64,000 bases of DNA from Mesorhizobium carmichaelinearum (GCF_900199455.1 NZ_FZQR01000003.1:62001-126000); one strand, 5' to 3'; counted from the first letter of the stretch, positions 43,711-52,896 are shown. The notes: a model not told the origin generated them from the letters alone. A program made the numbers and translations.

Positions 43711-46700
43711 ATGGCACTCGACATCACAACTCAAGACATCATCATCGACGAAACCGCCGGCCTTCAGGACGACGATGTCAACCCGTCCGTCCCGCCGCAC
43801 AGCACCAACACCACGCTGACATACCTCCTGGGTCTCGACGCCGCGGGCGGGCTCCCCTCACCGGAGGTCGCGTTCCAAAGCAACTTCGTGGTGGCCTCGG
43901 CGAGCGCTGGGGAAACCATCACCTCGGTCGTTCTCACGCAGAGCGTGTCCGGGACCCCGTTTTCCACCACCGTCGGCGTGAACAGCGGAATTCAAACGGT
44001 CGACGGCAATTATGTCTGGCTGTTCCAGGATGCAACGCATGCGAACGTCGTGATCGGCGTCATCGGCACCTCCGACCCGCTCGCCGAGCCCGCCGAGACC
44101 GGGCCGCTCGCCTTCTCGCTTGGGCTGATCAACACCAGCGCCACCAATGCGGATCTGTACACGGTCGAGTATGTGCCGTTGCTCCATCCGGTCACGAGCA
44201 ATCCGGACGACCGCATCGATCTGACCGACAAGGTGTTCGCATCGGTCACCGGCACCACCGTGAACAATTTCCTGGGCTCGGCCGCCGCGCCCGGCAATCA
44301 TGATTTCTACCTGATCAATTCGGCCAATGACGCTTCCAAGCAGCTCCTGGTGATCGGTTTGAACGGTGGCACCGCCAACGTGAGCACGCAGGGCTTCGGC
44401 GTCAACAACCAGAGCATCAATCCGAACGAAACGCTGCAGGTCGATTTTGTGACCGGCGGCAATCTGAACGCCGGCACCGCCGCGCAAATCCAGTATGGCG
44501 CCCATATCGAGACCATCACCCAGGCCGGGTTCACGATCAACCAGATCACGCCTTCCACTCCGACTGCGCGTGTGGACGTCAGCATCAGCGCCTTCAACAA
44601 TACCGGCAACGAGCAAAGCTCGGACTTCTTTGACGGCACCGCGACCAGCCCCGTGGACATCACCGGCATCAAGTTGACGGGTACATCGGGGTTTGCATCC
44701 ATCATCACCGTCGATGGCACCTATGCCACGGGGAGCGGCAACATCACAGTCACCGGCCTTAGCGGAACCGGGAACGCCGTCACCATAACCGGGCTCGACA
44801 ACGTCACCATCGTCGATGTCACCACCAGCAGCCCGATGGATCGGTTGCAGGTCAAGGGGGTCGATGCAAACGAAGGCTGCGACATCAGCGAGTTCCATTT
44901 CTCCTCGACGAGCACCAACGCCTACAGCGAAGAGGTCGGCTCCTTCATCAACTTCGACGATGATGGTCCGAGCATCTCGACCACTGGCACCGAGCCGACG
45001 CTGACCGTCGACGAGAGCGCGCTGGCCACCAACGACACGCAGAGCTTCGCCGCCAACTTCAGTCCGGCCTTCGGCGCCGATGGCGCCGGCACGCTCACCT
45101 ATGCGCTGAGCGTCGTGGCAGGCCCTTCCGGTCTGGTCGACACCGCCACCAATGAAGCGGTCAACCTGTCGGTCAATGGCAGCGGTGTCGTCGAAGGCCG
45201 CACCGCCACCACCAACCTCCTCGTCTTCACCGTCTCCGTCAGCGCCGCCGGCAGCGTCACCCTCGATCAGATCCGGGCGGTGGTGCATCCGACCGCCGAC
45301 CCCGACGAGAGCAAGACCCTGACCGCCGACAATCTGGTCCAGCTCACCGCCACCGTCACCGACAAGGACGGCGACCACCAGGCGGCCACCCTCAACATCG
45401 GCCAGAACCTCATCTTCAAGGATGACGGGCCGAGCATCTCGACGACGGGCACGGAGCCTACGCTGACCGTCGACGAGAGCGCGCTTGCCACCAACGACAC
45501 GCAGAGCTTCGCCGCCAACTTCAGTCCGGCCTTCGGCGCCGATGGCGCCGGCACGCTCACCTATGCGCTGAGCGTCGTGGCCGGCCCTTCCGGTCTGGTC
45601 GACACCGCCACCAATGAGGCGGTCAACCTGTCGGTCAATGGCAGCGGTGTCGTCGAAGGCCGCACCGCCACCACCAACCTCCTCGTCTTCACCGTCTCCG
45701 TCAGCGCCGCCGGCAGCGTCACCCTCGATCAGATCCGGGCGGTGGTGCATCCGACCGCCGACCCCGACGAGAGCAAGACCCTGACCGCCGACAATCTGGT
45801 CAAGCTCACCGCCACCATCACCGACAAGGACGGCGACCACCAGGCGGCCACTCTCAACATCGGCCAGAACCTCATCTTCAAGGATGACGGGCCGAGCATC
45901 TCGACCACCGGCACCGAGCCGACACTGACCGTCGACGAGACCACGCTAGGGCCTGACGCCACGCAAAGCTTCGCCGCCAACTTCAGTTCGGCCTTCGGCG
46001 CCGACGGCGCCGGCACGCTGACCTACGCGCTGGGCTTCAATGCCGGCGCAACCGGCATCGTCGATACGCTGACCGGTGAGGCGGTCGTCCTCTCGCTCAA
46101 TGGCCTCGTCCTGGAAGGCCGCACCAGTGGCAGCAACGACCTCGTCTTCACCGTCTCCGTCGATGCCACAGGCAGCGCCACCCTCGATCAGCTCCGGGCG
46201 GTGGTCCACGCCAATGCCAGCGACCCCGACGACAGCAAGACCCTGAACGCTGACAATTTGGTCCAGCTCACCGCGACCATAACCGACAAGGACGGTGATC
46301 ACCAATCGGCCACCCTCGACATTGGCACGAACCTCGTCTTCAAGGACGATGGTCCGACGATCACGGTGCCGTTCGACGGTGACCAGAGCGGCGCTCCCGG
46401 AACCCATGAGACCCTGGCCAACACGCTTAACGCGTCGGCCACCGGAGCCTTCGGCTACGACATCGGCGCGGACAGCCACCCGGCTTCGTTCTACAACGCC
46501 ACGCACTCTGACTTTGTCGATGCCAACGCTAACCTCGCAGGTATCCAGATCGACCTGACCGGAACGATCTCCGGCGGCGGTGGTGGTAATATCCTCAACC
46601 CGGTCGTGACGCTTGCGTCGGAGAGTGCGCTCTCCGCGACGTTCAACTTCAGCTTCACCTACGACAAGGATCCGGCGCCTAACGTCCAGACGGGCACCGC

Positions 46701-47706
46701 GGCCGGCACCCTCGTCTTCGACAAGGTTGCCGACACTTATACCATCCAGCTGACCGACCCGCTCGAAGGCTTCAGCTTCGACGTGCTGCACACCAACGAG
46801 TTGCTGGCCAAGGCGCCCACCGGCAATACCGGACACCCGCTGATCGTCGCGGAGCAGCTGACGCCGAACGCCGATCCGGATCCGTTCTTCGTGCAGTTCA
46901 CCGCGAACTCGACAACCAACTCCATCGGGTTCGGCTTCAACTCGACCGGCGACGGAGCGGTTACTGGCGGAAACACCCCGGACACCGCGTTCACGCAGGG
47001 TGCCCACGACATGATCACCAACCTCCACGAAGACTGGGTTTCCGCAACCCAGGCGACGAACGGGGTCGCCGGCGATACCATCCAGAAGGGTGAAGCCCTG
47101 ACCTTGCGGTTCTTCACGGAGAACATCCTGCCGGATGTGAACCCGCAGGCCCCCGACGGTGGCACGGAGCGGCTTGACCCGACCGCGAAGGCCAGCGGTG
47201 TCGTCATCAAGTTCGACGGCATCGGCAACAGTGAAGACCTGATCCTGATCCTCGACCTGAAGGATGCCAACGGGACCGAGATAACGAGAGCGGTCAACGT
47301 ACAGAACTCGGACCTGATCAAAGGGAACGCCAATGTCCCCTCCCCTTACAGCACCGAGTTCACGCTCGATAACAACGATGCCCTGCTCATCCTCGAACAG
47401 AACGACTACACGGTCGCTGGCGAGACCTACCAGATACAGGGCATTCAGATCATGCAGAGCGCCAATGAGTTGACGGGCAACGCCATCAACCTGAACGGGG
47501 CCATCGGCGTCAATGGCGGCAGCAGCGCCACCACCAACCTGACGGCCTGGGACCCGACCGACAACGATGTCCTGAAGATCGTCGACATCGGCTTTGTGCA
47601 GCAGAGCAGTGGGACAGTCGACGCCCATCTCGACTTCGCCTTCAAGGTGGCGGACGCGGACCTGGACCAGACGGTGCCGCAGCACATTCTTGTCGATGTC
47701 GCCTGA
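43711..47706 (+). CDS. Large type I-secreted repetitive surface protein (DUF5801-like repeats)
   Basis: 1331 residues from ATG 43711 (MALDITTQDIIIDETAGLQ), with GGGGAGA eight bases upstream. No N-terminal signal. Residues about 1-415 are an Asx/Thr/Gly-rich beta region. Three tandem 154-residue repeats follow (about 417-878), each starting DDGPSISTTGTEPTLTVDE and ending around TDKDGDHQ, of DUF5801/VCBS-like type. The C-terminal about 450 residues contain DKDPAPN, LILILDLKDANGTE and a final HLDFAFKVADADLDQTVPQ segment. Low cysteine and high Asp/Thr content fit a calcium-stiffened adhesin or biofilm-matrix protein. Its ABC/HlyD exporter follows directly. Confidence 0.85.
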   Translation: MALDITTQDIIIDETAGLQDDDVNPSVPPHSTNTTLTYLLGLDAAGGLPSPEVAFQSNFVVASASAGETITSVVLTQSVSGTPFSTTVGVNSGIQTVDGNYVWLFQDATHANVVIGVIGTSDPLAEPAETGPLAFSLGLINTSATNADLYTVEYVPLLHPVTSNPDDRIDLTDKVFASVTGTTVNNFLGSAAAPGNHDFYLINSANDASKQLLVIGLNGGTANVSTQGFGVNNQSINPNETLQVDFVTGGNLNAGTAAQIQYGAHIETITQAGFTINQITPSTPTARVDVSISAFNNTGNEQSSDFFDGTATSPVDITGIKLTGTSGFASIITVDGTYATGSGNITVTGLSGTGNAVTITGLDNVTIVDVTTSSPMDRLQVKGVDANEGCDISEFHFSSTSTNAYSEEVGSFINFDDDGPSISTTGTEPTLTVDESALATNDTQSFAANFSPAFGADGAGTLTYALSVVAGPSGLVDTATNEAVNLSVNGSGVVEGRTATTNLLVFTVSVSAAGSVTLDQIRAVVHPTADPDESKTLTADNLVQLTATVTDKDGDHQAATLNIGQNLIFKDDGPSISTTGTEPTLTVDESALATNDTQSFAANFSPAFGADGAGTLTYALSVVAGPSGLVDTATNEAVNLSVNGSGVVEGRTATTNLLVFTVSVSAAGSVTLDQIRAVVHPTADPDESKTLTADNLVKLTATITDKDGDHQAATLNIGQNLIFKDDGPSISTTGTEPTLTVDETTLGPDATQSFAANFSSAFGADGAGTLTYALGFNAGATGIVDTLTGEAVVLSLNGLVLEGRTSGSNDLVFTVSVDATGSATLDQLRAVVHANASDPDDSKTLNADNLVQLTATITDKDGDHQSATLDIGTNLVFKDDGPTITVPFDGDQSGAPGTHETLANTLNASATGAFGYDIGADSHPASFYNATHSDFVDANANLAGIQIDLTGTISGGGGGNILNPVVTLASESALSATFNFSFTYDKDPAPNVQTGTAAGTLVFDKVADTYTIQLTDPLEGFSFDVLHTNELLAKAPTGNTGHPLIVAEQLTPNADPDPFFVQFTANSTTNSIGFGFNSTGDGAVTGGNTPDTAFTQGAHDMITNLHEDWVSATQATNGVAGDTIQKGEALTLRFFTENILPDVNPQAPDGGTERLDPTAKASGVVIKFDGIGNSEDLILILDLKDANGTEITRAVNVQNSDLIKGNANVPSPYSTEFTLDNNDALLILEQNDYTVAGETYQIQGIQIMQSANELTGNAINLNGAIGVNGGSSATTNLTAWDPTDNDVLKIVDIGFVQQSSGTVDAHLDFAFKVADADLDQTVPQHILVDVA
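44959..46344 (+). repeat. Three tandem 462-base repeats in the secreted protein gene
   Basis: Equivalent DDGP codons stand at 44959, 45421 and 45883, and again at 46345, so every period is exactly 462 bases (154 codons). Units one and two are nearly identical at the DNA level. Unit three is diverged in its middle but keeps the length. Confidence 0.9.
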
Positions 47707-47718
47707 CACGAGACCAAC

Positions 47719-47740
47719 GGGGGCAGCCATGGCTGCCCCC
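47719..47740 (+). terminator. Perfect 22-base palindrome between secreted protein and its exporter
   Basis: GGGGGCAGCCA/TGGCTGCCCCC, 12 bases after the stop of the secreted-protein gene and about 40 bases before the ABC start. There is no U-tract, so it is better read as an intercistronic attenuator or RNA-stabilising hairpin than as a full terminator. Confidence 0.6.
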
Positions 47741-47781
47741 GCACTGCCTCCCGCGATCCGTTGCACGGAGATGTCATCGCG

Positions 47782-49614
47782 ATGATGAAAGACAGACAAC
47801 AGCCCCCTGCCTTGCGGGTGGTGATGAAGGAGGCCAGACGCGCCATCCGGCCGCTTATCTGGTTCAGCGGCGGCATCAACGTGCTGATGCTGACCGGGGC
47901 GCTCTATATGCTGCAGGTCTACCACCGCGTGTTGTCCAGCCACAGCCTGGAGACACTGGTGATGCTGTCGCTGATGGCGGCGGCGGCGCTGGCGGCGATG
48001 GCGGGGCTGGAGGTGGTGCGCGGGCGTCTGCTGGCTACCGTCGGATCGTGGATGAACGCGCGATTGGCACCGGTTCTTCTGACCGCATCGGTGGAATATG
48101 CCGCCTCGGCGCCCGGCCATGCCAACGCCCGCCCCTTGCGCGACCTTGATCAAGTGCGGAATTTCTTCACCAGCCCAGGCATCTTCCCGATCCTTGACGC
48201 GCCCTGGGCGCCGCTGTTCTTTGCCGCCATATTCGTCATGCACCCTTGGCTGGGCTGGTTGGCGCTGTGCGGCGGGATCGTCCTGTTTGCCCTGGCGGTG
48301 CTCAACGAATACCTCACGCGCAAGCCGTTGACCGAGGCGGCGAACGCACAGTCGCGAGCCTATGTGCAGGCCGAGGCGGCGATCCGCAACGCCGAGGTCG
48401 TGCAGGCGATGGGCATGCTGAAGCCACTGCTGGAGGGATGGAAGGCCCAGCAGGACGAGGCCAACAAGGGGCAGGTTCTCGCCGCCAACCGTGGCGGCGT
48501 CATCGCGGCGATCGCGCGTTGCCACCGGCTGGCCCTGCAAATGGCCATACTGGGTCTTGGCGCTTATCTGGTGCTTCGCAACGAGGCGTCGCCCGGCATC
48601 ATGATTTCCGCCTCGATCCTGATGGGGCGCGCACTGTCCCCGGTCGAGCAAGCGATCGGCACATGGAAGGCGACGGTCGGAGCGCGTGCCGCTTACCGGC
48701 GTCTCACCGCGGTCGCCGGAGAGCATCGGGAAGCCACGCCGGTTCTGCCACTACCCCGTCCCAAAGGCAGGTTCGAGGCCGAGAACCTCATGCTGGCCCG
48801 ACAGGGTGGCGAGCACATCCTGAAGGGCATCAGCTTCCGGCTCAATCCGGGTGAAGCCATGGCGTTGATCGGCCCGAGCGGGGCCGGCAAGACAAGCCTG
48901 GCACGGATATTGGCCGGCGCCTGGCGCCCATCCGCAGGGCGTGCGTTGCTGGACGGCATGGACGTTGCCCAATGGGCGGCGGAAGACCGTGGCCATTATG
49001 TCGGTTACCTGCCGCAGGACATCGAGCTCTTCGCCGGAACCGTCTCCGAAAACATCTGCCGCTTCGCGAATGTCAACCCGGCGGTCTTCAACAAGGTGGT
49101 CAAGGCCGCGCAACTGGCGGGAGTCCACGAACTGATCAAGGGGCTGCCGAAGGGTTATGCCACCGAGATCGGCGAATCCGGCGCGGTGCTGTCGGGTGGC
49201 CAGCGCCAGCGCATCGGGCTGGCGCGGGCACTCTATGGCGATCCGGCACTCATCATCCTGGACGAGCCCAATTCCAATCTCGACCGCGAGGGGGAGGACG
49301 CCCTGATCGCGGCCCTCGGCGCGGTCAAGGCGGCTGGCACGACCATTATCCTGATCGCCCACCGCCCGAACATCATGGACAAGGTCGACAAGATCTTGGT
49401 CCTCAACCGGGGTCAACAAGACCTCTTCGGCTCACGTGACCATGTCTTCAACGAACTCGCCGCGCGCATCCGCCCGGTAACCCAGATACCAGCGAGTCCG
49501 ATGCCGGAAATCTCCACCGCCGTGATCGGCACCGGCAACGGGCCACGTCCCTCTTCAAAGCGCACGTCGCGTCAAAGCGCATTGAGCACGACTGTCGTGG
49601 CGAACCAGGCATGA
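47782..49614 (+). CDS. Type I secretion ABC transporter, permease-ATPase (second system)
   Basis: 610 residues from ATG 47782, with GGAG about ten bases upstream; a TTG at 47761 opens the frame. The membrane domain starts near residue 25 (IWFSGGINVLMLTGALYMLQVYHRVL) and lacks a C39 peptidase. The ATPase has GPSGAGKTS, LSGGQRQRIGLARAL and LIILDEPNSNLD. After the domain, a 50-residue Ser/Thr-rich tail is longer than in the system at 11917. The gene order secreted protein - ABC - HlyD indicates that its substrate is the 1331-residue protein. Confidence 0.92.
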   Translation: MMKDRQQPPALRVVMKEARRAIRPLIWFSGGINVLMLTGALYMLQVYHRVLSSHSLETLVMLSLMAAAALAAMAGLEVVRGRLLATVGSWMNARLAPVLLTASVEYAASAPGHANARPLRDLDQVRNFFTSPGIFPILDAPWAPLFFAAIFVMHPWLGWLALCGGIVLFALAVLNEYLTRKPLTEAANAQSRAYVQAEAAIRNAEVVQAMGMLKPLLEGWKAQQDEANKGQVLAANRGGVIAAIARCHRLALQMAILGLGAYLVLRNEASPGIMISASILMGRALSPVEQAIGTWKATVGARAAYRRLTAVAGEHREATPVLPLPRPKGRFEAENLMLARQGGEHILKGISFRLNPGEAMALIGPSGAGKTSLARILAGAWRPSAGRALLDGMDVAQWAAEDRGHYVGYLPQDIELFAGTVSENICRFANVNPAVFNKVVKAAQLAGVHELIKGLPKGYATEIGESGAVLSGGQRQRIGLARALYGDPALIILDEPNSNLDREGEDALIAALGAVKAAGTTIILIAHRPNIMDKVDKILVLNRGQQDLFGSRDHVFNELAARIRPVTQIPASPMPEISTAVIGTGNGPRPSSKRTSRQSALSTTVVANQA

Positions 49615-49627
49615 GGTGGGAACAGAT

Positions 49628-50959
49628 ATGAACATCGTGCCGTTACCCGTCCCGCCGCCCTCCCTGCTGGAACCAGTACCCCTGCGCCTCCTGGGCGTGA
49701 CGAGCACCGGTTTCGCGATCCTGTTCCTGTTCTTCGGCGTGGCCGGGGGCTGGGCCGCCCTGGCACCGCTGGACAGCGCCGCGGTGGCACCGGGCGTCGT
49801 CAAGGTCGCCGGCGACCGCAAGCTCATCCAGCACCTTGAGGGCGGTATCATCGCGGAGCTGAACGCCGCCAACGGTGATATCGTCAAGGCAGGGAAGATC
49901 CTCGTCCGGCTCGACGACACGCAGGCAAAGGCGCAGCTCGACCTGATCCAGAACCGGATAGCCACGCGTGAGGCGCTGGCCGCGCGCCTCAGGGCCGAGC
50001 GTGACGGCAAGGCCGAGATCGCGTTTGATCCGGCGTTGCTCGCAAATCCCGCCACCGCCGCGAAGGACGCCGTTGCCGCACAGCGTGACGTGTTTGCGGC
50101 CAAGCACCACAATCTGAAAGACGAACGGGAAATCCTCAGCCAGCGCCGTCAGCAGACCCAGGAAGAGATAACGGGACTGGAGCAGCTTATCGTCACCAAG
50201 GACACGCAGATCAAGGCGATCGAGGCTGAAACCAAGGACCTCGATAGTCTGCTCAAGAAGGGGCTGACCACCCGCGAGCGGAACCTGTTGCTCAGACGAC
50301 AACAGCAGGAGATCGAAGGGGAGCGCGCTACCAACACCGCGGCGATCGCCCGTGCCAGAAGCGCCATGGCCGAGATCGACATGCAAATCCTGAACCTCGA
50401 CACAGTGCGGCTGAACGAAGCCGTCGAGGATCTGAGCAAGGTCGAGGCGGAATTGTTCGACCTTGGACAGCAGGAGCGTGCCGCAAAGGACGTGCTCGCC
50501 CGGACCAATGTCGCCGCACCGGTTGACGGCATCGTCATGGACCTGAAGGTCCACACGGCGGGCGGTGTCGTGAAACCCGGTGAGACGTTGATGACAGTCG
50601 TGCCGCTCGAACAACAACTCGTGGTCGAGGCCATGGTCAAGCCGGAGGATGTCGAGACGATCGCCCCCGGACAGCCCGTGCGCGTCAGTTTCCCGGCCTT
50701 CGCCCGCTACAATCTGCCGCCGCTCGACGGCGTCGTGGAGATCGTGTCGGCCGACCGCATGGTGGAGGAGCGCAGCGGCGCACCCTATTTCGCCGCGACC
50801 GTGTTGATCGACAGAAACGAACTCGCCAAGCTGGAGGGCCGCAAGCTCTTGCCCGGCATGTCGAGCGAGGCGATGATCCGGACAGGTGCCCGCACCGTGC
50901 TGTCCTACCTCGCCGAGCCGATCACGCAGAACTTCCGCCGGGCGATGCGGGAGAAATAG
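49628..50959 (+). CDS. Type I secretion periplasmic adaptor HlyD (second system)
   Basis: 443 residues from ATG 49628, with AGGTGGG eight bases upstream; GTG 49616 is the alternative. One N-terminal membrane helix (TGFAILFLFFGVAGGWAAL), first lipoyl half (IQHLEGGIIAELNAANGDIV), coiled-coil hairpin (about 130-290), second lipoyl half (NVAAPVDGIVMDLKVHTAGG) and the C-terminal VLSYLAEPITQNFRRAMREK, typical of the PrtE/LapC-like group. Begins right after the ABC gene. The outer-membrane TolC partner is not in the window. Confidence 0.92.
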   Translation: MNIVPLPVPPPSLLEPVPLRLLGVTSTGFAILFLFFGVAGGWAALAPLDSAAVAPGVVKVAGDRKLIQHLEGGIIAELNAANGDIVKAGKILVRLDDTQAKAQLDLIQNRIATREALAARLRAERDGKAEIAFDPALLANPATAAKDAVAAQRDVFAAKHHNLKDEREILSQRRQQTQEEITGLEQLIVTKDTQIKAIEAETKDLDSLLKKGLTTRERNLLLRRQQQEIEGERATNTAAIARARSAMAEIDMQILNLDTVRLNEAVEDLSKVEAELFDLGQQERAAKDVLARTNVAAPVDGIVMDLKVHTAGGVVKPGETLMTVVPLEQQLVVEAMVKPEDVETIAPGQPVRVSFPAFARYNLPPLDGVVEIVSADRMVEERSGAPYFAATVLIDRNELAKLEGRKLLPGMSSEAMIRTGARTVLSYLAEPITQNFRRAMREK

Positions 50960-50981
50960 TCGGAGGCGCCAGGAGATACGA

Positions 50982-51083
50982 CTACTCGCCCAATATGACC
51001 CCGGATGCCACGATCTGTGCCGTGCGCTCGGTCAGTTTTCCGCGTTTCACAAGCGTGGGTTTGACGTAGGTCTTCTTCATCAT
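50982..51083 (-). CDS. 33-residue RiPP-like precursor peptide with lasso-type leader motif
   Basis: A short minus-strand frame in the gap between HlyD and IalB, starting with two ATG codons (51083 and 51080) and ending with TAG at 50982-50984. The peptide begins MMKKTYVKPTLVKRGKLTE and ends with a short hydrophobic part finishing in GVILGE. Residues Tyr6 to Thr21 match the lasso-peptide leader consensus YxxPxLxxxGxxxxxT exactly. The residues after the Thr-Ala have no acidic residue at core positions 7-9, so a typical lasso ring is not expected. Similar short Lys-rich peptides are annotated as putative RiPP precursors in Mesorhizobium (recalled, not checked). No RRE, protease or cyclase gene is adjacent. 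The ribosome site (GGA about seven bases upstream) is weak. Confidence 0.6.
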   Translation of the reverse strand: MMKKTYVKPTLVKRGKLTERTAQIVASGVILGE

Positions 51084-51182
51084 CACGATCCGCTGGCGGT
51101 GGCACCGGGACTAAACGACCTCGGCACGCCAACGTTCCATGGGACCAGCGGCGGCTGGTTTCGAAGGCAGCCGCCCTTCCCT

Positions 51183-51719
51183 TCACCGTGCGCTCAACGC
51201 CACCATGCGGTCGAGCGCCGCGGTCAGTCCGTGCAGCGACACCGGGAACGTCAGTGGCGTCTCGGCGTCGGTCGTGACATTGAGCTTCAGCACCTCGCCT
51301 CCCCTCAGCTTTCCAAGCACCGAACGGTCAATGGAAAACACCGCGATGCAACCCGTTGGCAGGCAGGTCCTGAAGCGCTGCGGGGACAAGGGCGGCTGAT
51401 CGTCGATCTGCAGCGTCACGCCGGAATCAAGCAAGATGCCGAAGGGCAGAAGCAAGGTAGCCATCGTCGACCCGTCCGCGCGTCTCTGTATCTCCACGGC
51501 GAGGAGCCTTTGGCCGTTCTTCTGGACCTGGTCCTGCGAAAGCGAGCAGACCCTCGCATTCTCCTGGACAGAGCAAGCCACGCTCCAGTCCTGATAGACT
51601 TCGCGCAGCGATGACGGCCCATCTGGAACAGCCGCCACCTGTTGCTGTGCCGATGCGGGCGACATCAATGAAAATGCGATTGCCCCGCATGCGCAGACGG
51701 CCTTGAGGCCACGCTTCAT
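51183..51719 (-). CDS. Invasion-associated locus B (IalB) family protein
   Basis: 178 residues from ATG 51717-51719, which overlaps the stop of the DUF4189 gene (ATGA). Signal peptide MKRGLKAVCACGAIAFSLMS, then YQDWSVACSVQENARVCSLSQ and FRTCLPTGCIAVFSI, the paired-cysteine pattern of the IalB family (periplasmic, all-beta). In Bartonella IalB contributes to host-cell invasion; in plant-associated bacteria the role is unknown. It is the last gene of the adhesin operon 51183-59161. A second IalB is at 52897. Confidence 0.87.
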   Translation of the reverse strand: MKRGLKAVCACGAIAFSLMSPASAQQQVAAVPDGPSSLREVYQDWSVACSVQENARVCSLSQDQVQKNGQRLLAVEIQRRADGSTMATLLLPFGILLDSGVTLQIDDQPPLSPQRFRTCLPTGCIAVFSIDRSVLGKLRGGEVLKLNVTTDAETPLTFPVSLHGLTAALDRMVALSAR

Positions 51720-52177
51720 GTGCAGACCCATTCACGGATCTTGCATTTGGCCCCTGCCGCCTCGCAGGCCTGCAAAGCAAGGTCTTCGGCTTCCCGGCGG
51801 GTCTCGGCCGAGTTCACGCCCCAGGGCGTGAAACGGTTCTCGACCTTGTCGGCCATGGCGAGCGCGCCGCAGTGCTTGTAGGGAAAGCCGGTTTCGTCGT
51901 CATCATTCCAATGGCGATGGTTGCGGAAGACGGTGACGACGTTGCAGGTCTTTCCGCCGGCGTTCTCGCAGTATTTCTGCGCGATGTCCTTCGCCTCCTG
52001 CCGCTTGTCCGCGCCCCAGAAGAAGCCGTATTTGCTATCGGCTTGCGAATAGGCGATGGCCGCCCAGATGCCTTTTTCCTCCTGCTGCGGCTCCGACGGT
52101 GCTACCAGGTCGGCCGAGACGACTTGTCCGCTCCACAACAAGGTCAAGCCCAAAACTGCCAAAGCCCGCAATCTCAT
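51716..52177 (-). CDS. DUF4189-type secreted protein
   Basis: 153 residues from ATG 52175-52177, with AGGGGTG eight bases upstream. Signal peptide MRLRALAVLGLTLLWSGQVV, then IWAAIAYSQADSKYGFFWGA, which is the start of the DUF4189 fold, and two repeated helix segments (KDIAQKYCENAG and EDLALQACEAAG), each with a cysteine. Six or so cysteines suggest disulfides in the periplasm. Function unknown. Its position between a membrane protein and IalB in the same operon suggests an envelope role linked to the trimeric adhesin. Confidence 0.78.
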   Translation of the reverse strand: MRLRALAVLGLTLLWSGQVVSADLVAPSEPQQEEKGIWAAIAYSQADSKYGFFWGADKRQEAKDIAQKYCENAGGKTCNVVTVFRNHRHWNDDDETGFPYKHCGALAMADKVENRFTPWGVNSAETRREAEDLALQACEAAGAKCKIREWVCT

Positions 52178-52214
52178 GGTCGGCACCCCTTTCCTTGATC
52201 CCACTCGCTTCGCC

Positions 52215-52883
52215 TCACTTTGCCGCCGAAGCGACGGAGATCACCACGCAGCTTTTGCCCGTCGGCAGGAGAAGGGCCTCACCGGCGTTGCCGCCGAGCT
52301 CGTACACCTCGACCTGTCCAAGATGGTCGGTGATCTTGCTGCCTTGCGGAAGAATGGACGGGATGTCGGCACACGGGCTGGCGAATGGCGCCACCCGCAC
52401 CATCGTCCCCTCGCAACCCGAAGCGGTGGGCGATGCGAAAACGACGCCGGCGGCCGGCCCGCTATAGCGTTCCGTCGCATAGTCCATGCCGACGAAGGCC
52501 TGGACGGCATGCTTGTCGGCGGCCTGGTCGTTCCACAGGGATTTGACGCTGTATTTCGCGCCGGTCGTCAAAATCTGTCCGAGCACCGGATAGATGGTCG
52601 AACAGGCCTGCACCCCGGCCTGCTTGACATGCTCGAGGAAAGGCGTGTCCGGAAGCGCCGGGTTGGCTGTCTCGGATTGTGCGGCCGTCGCGCTGCCGAC
52701 CAGATTGGCGATCGCGGCATAGTTGCCGGCGGCGAAGCCAAGGCCCGCCACCACGAGCCCCAACAATGAAAATCCGACGACGCGTGGCCATCGCCGCCGC
52801 TTGGGTTCGACGAGCCGCTGCCGATCCGCCTCGACGGTCGGGCTGCTGCGTTTTGCGGACATGAACTGGTCCTGCTGGCTCAT
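52215..52883 (-). CDS. Membrane-anchored periplasmic protein of the adhesin operon
   Basis: 222 residues; start ATG 52881-52883 with GGGACAG eight bases upstream. A basic N-terminal cytoplasmic segment (VEPKRRRWPRVV) is followed by a single transmembrane helix (GFSLLGLVVAGLGFAAGNYAA, about 37-57) and a periplasmic domain with three or four cysteines (VQACSTIYP, TASGCEGTM, SPCADIPS, KSCVVIS). No recognised family. It is the third gene of the operon, 13 bases after IalB. It could be an assembly or chaperone factor for the autotransporter, as inference. Confidence 0.65.
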   Translation of the reverse strand: MSQQDQFMSAKRSSPTVEADRQRLVEPKRRRWPRVVGFSLLGLVVAGLGFAAGNYAAIANLVGSATAAQSETANPALPDTPFLEHVKQAGVQACSTIYPVLGQILTTGAKYSVKSLWNDQAADKHAVQAFVGMDYATERYSGPAAGVVFASPTASGCEGTMVRVAPFASPCADIPSILPQGSKITDHLGQVEVYELGGNAGEALLLPTGKSCVVISVASAAK

Positions 52884-52896
52884 GGTGCTGTCCCGG

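Noticed and set aside
44959..46344. CRISPR-like array
   Set aside because: The repeats are coding, 462 bases long, contiguous and in frame, with no short spacers.
43858..48726. Long minus-strand open frames (660 and 926 codons) opposite the secreted protein and exporter
   Set aside because: Arg/Gly/Val-rich shadow translations produced by the high GC and regular codon use of the repetitive gene; no domain and no start signal.
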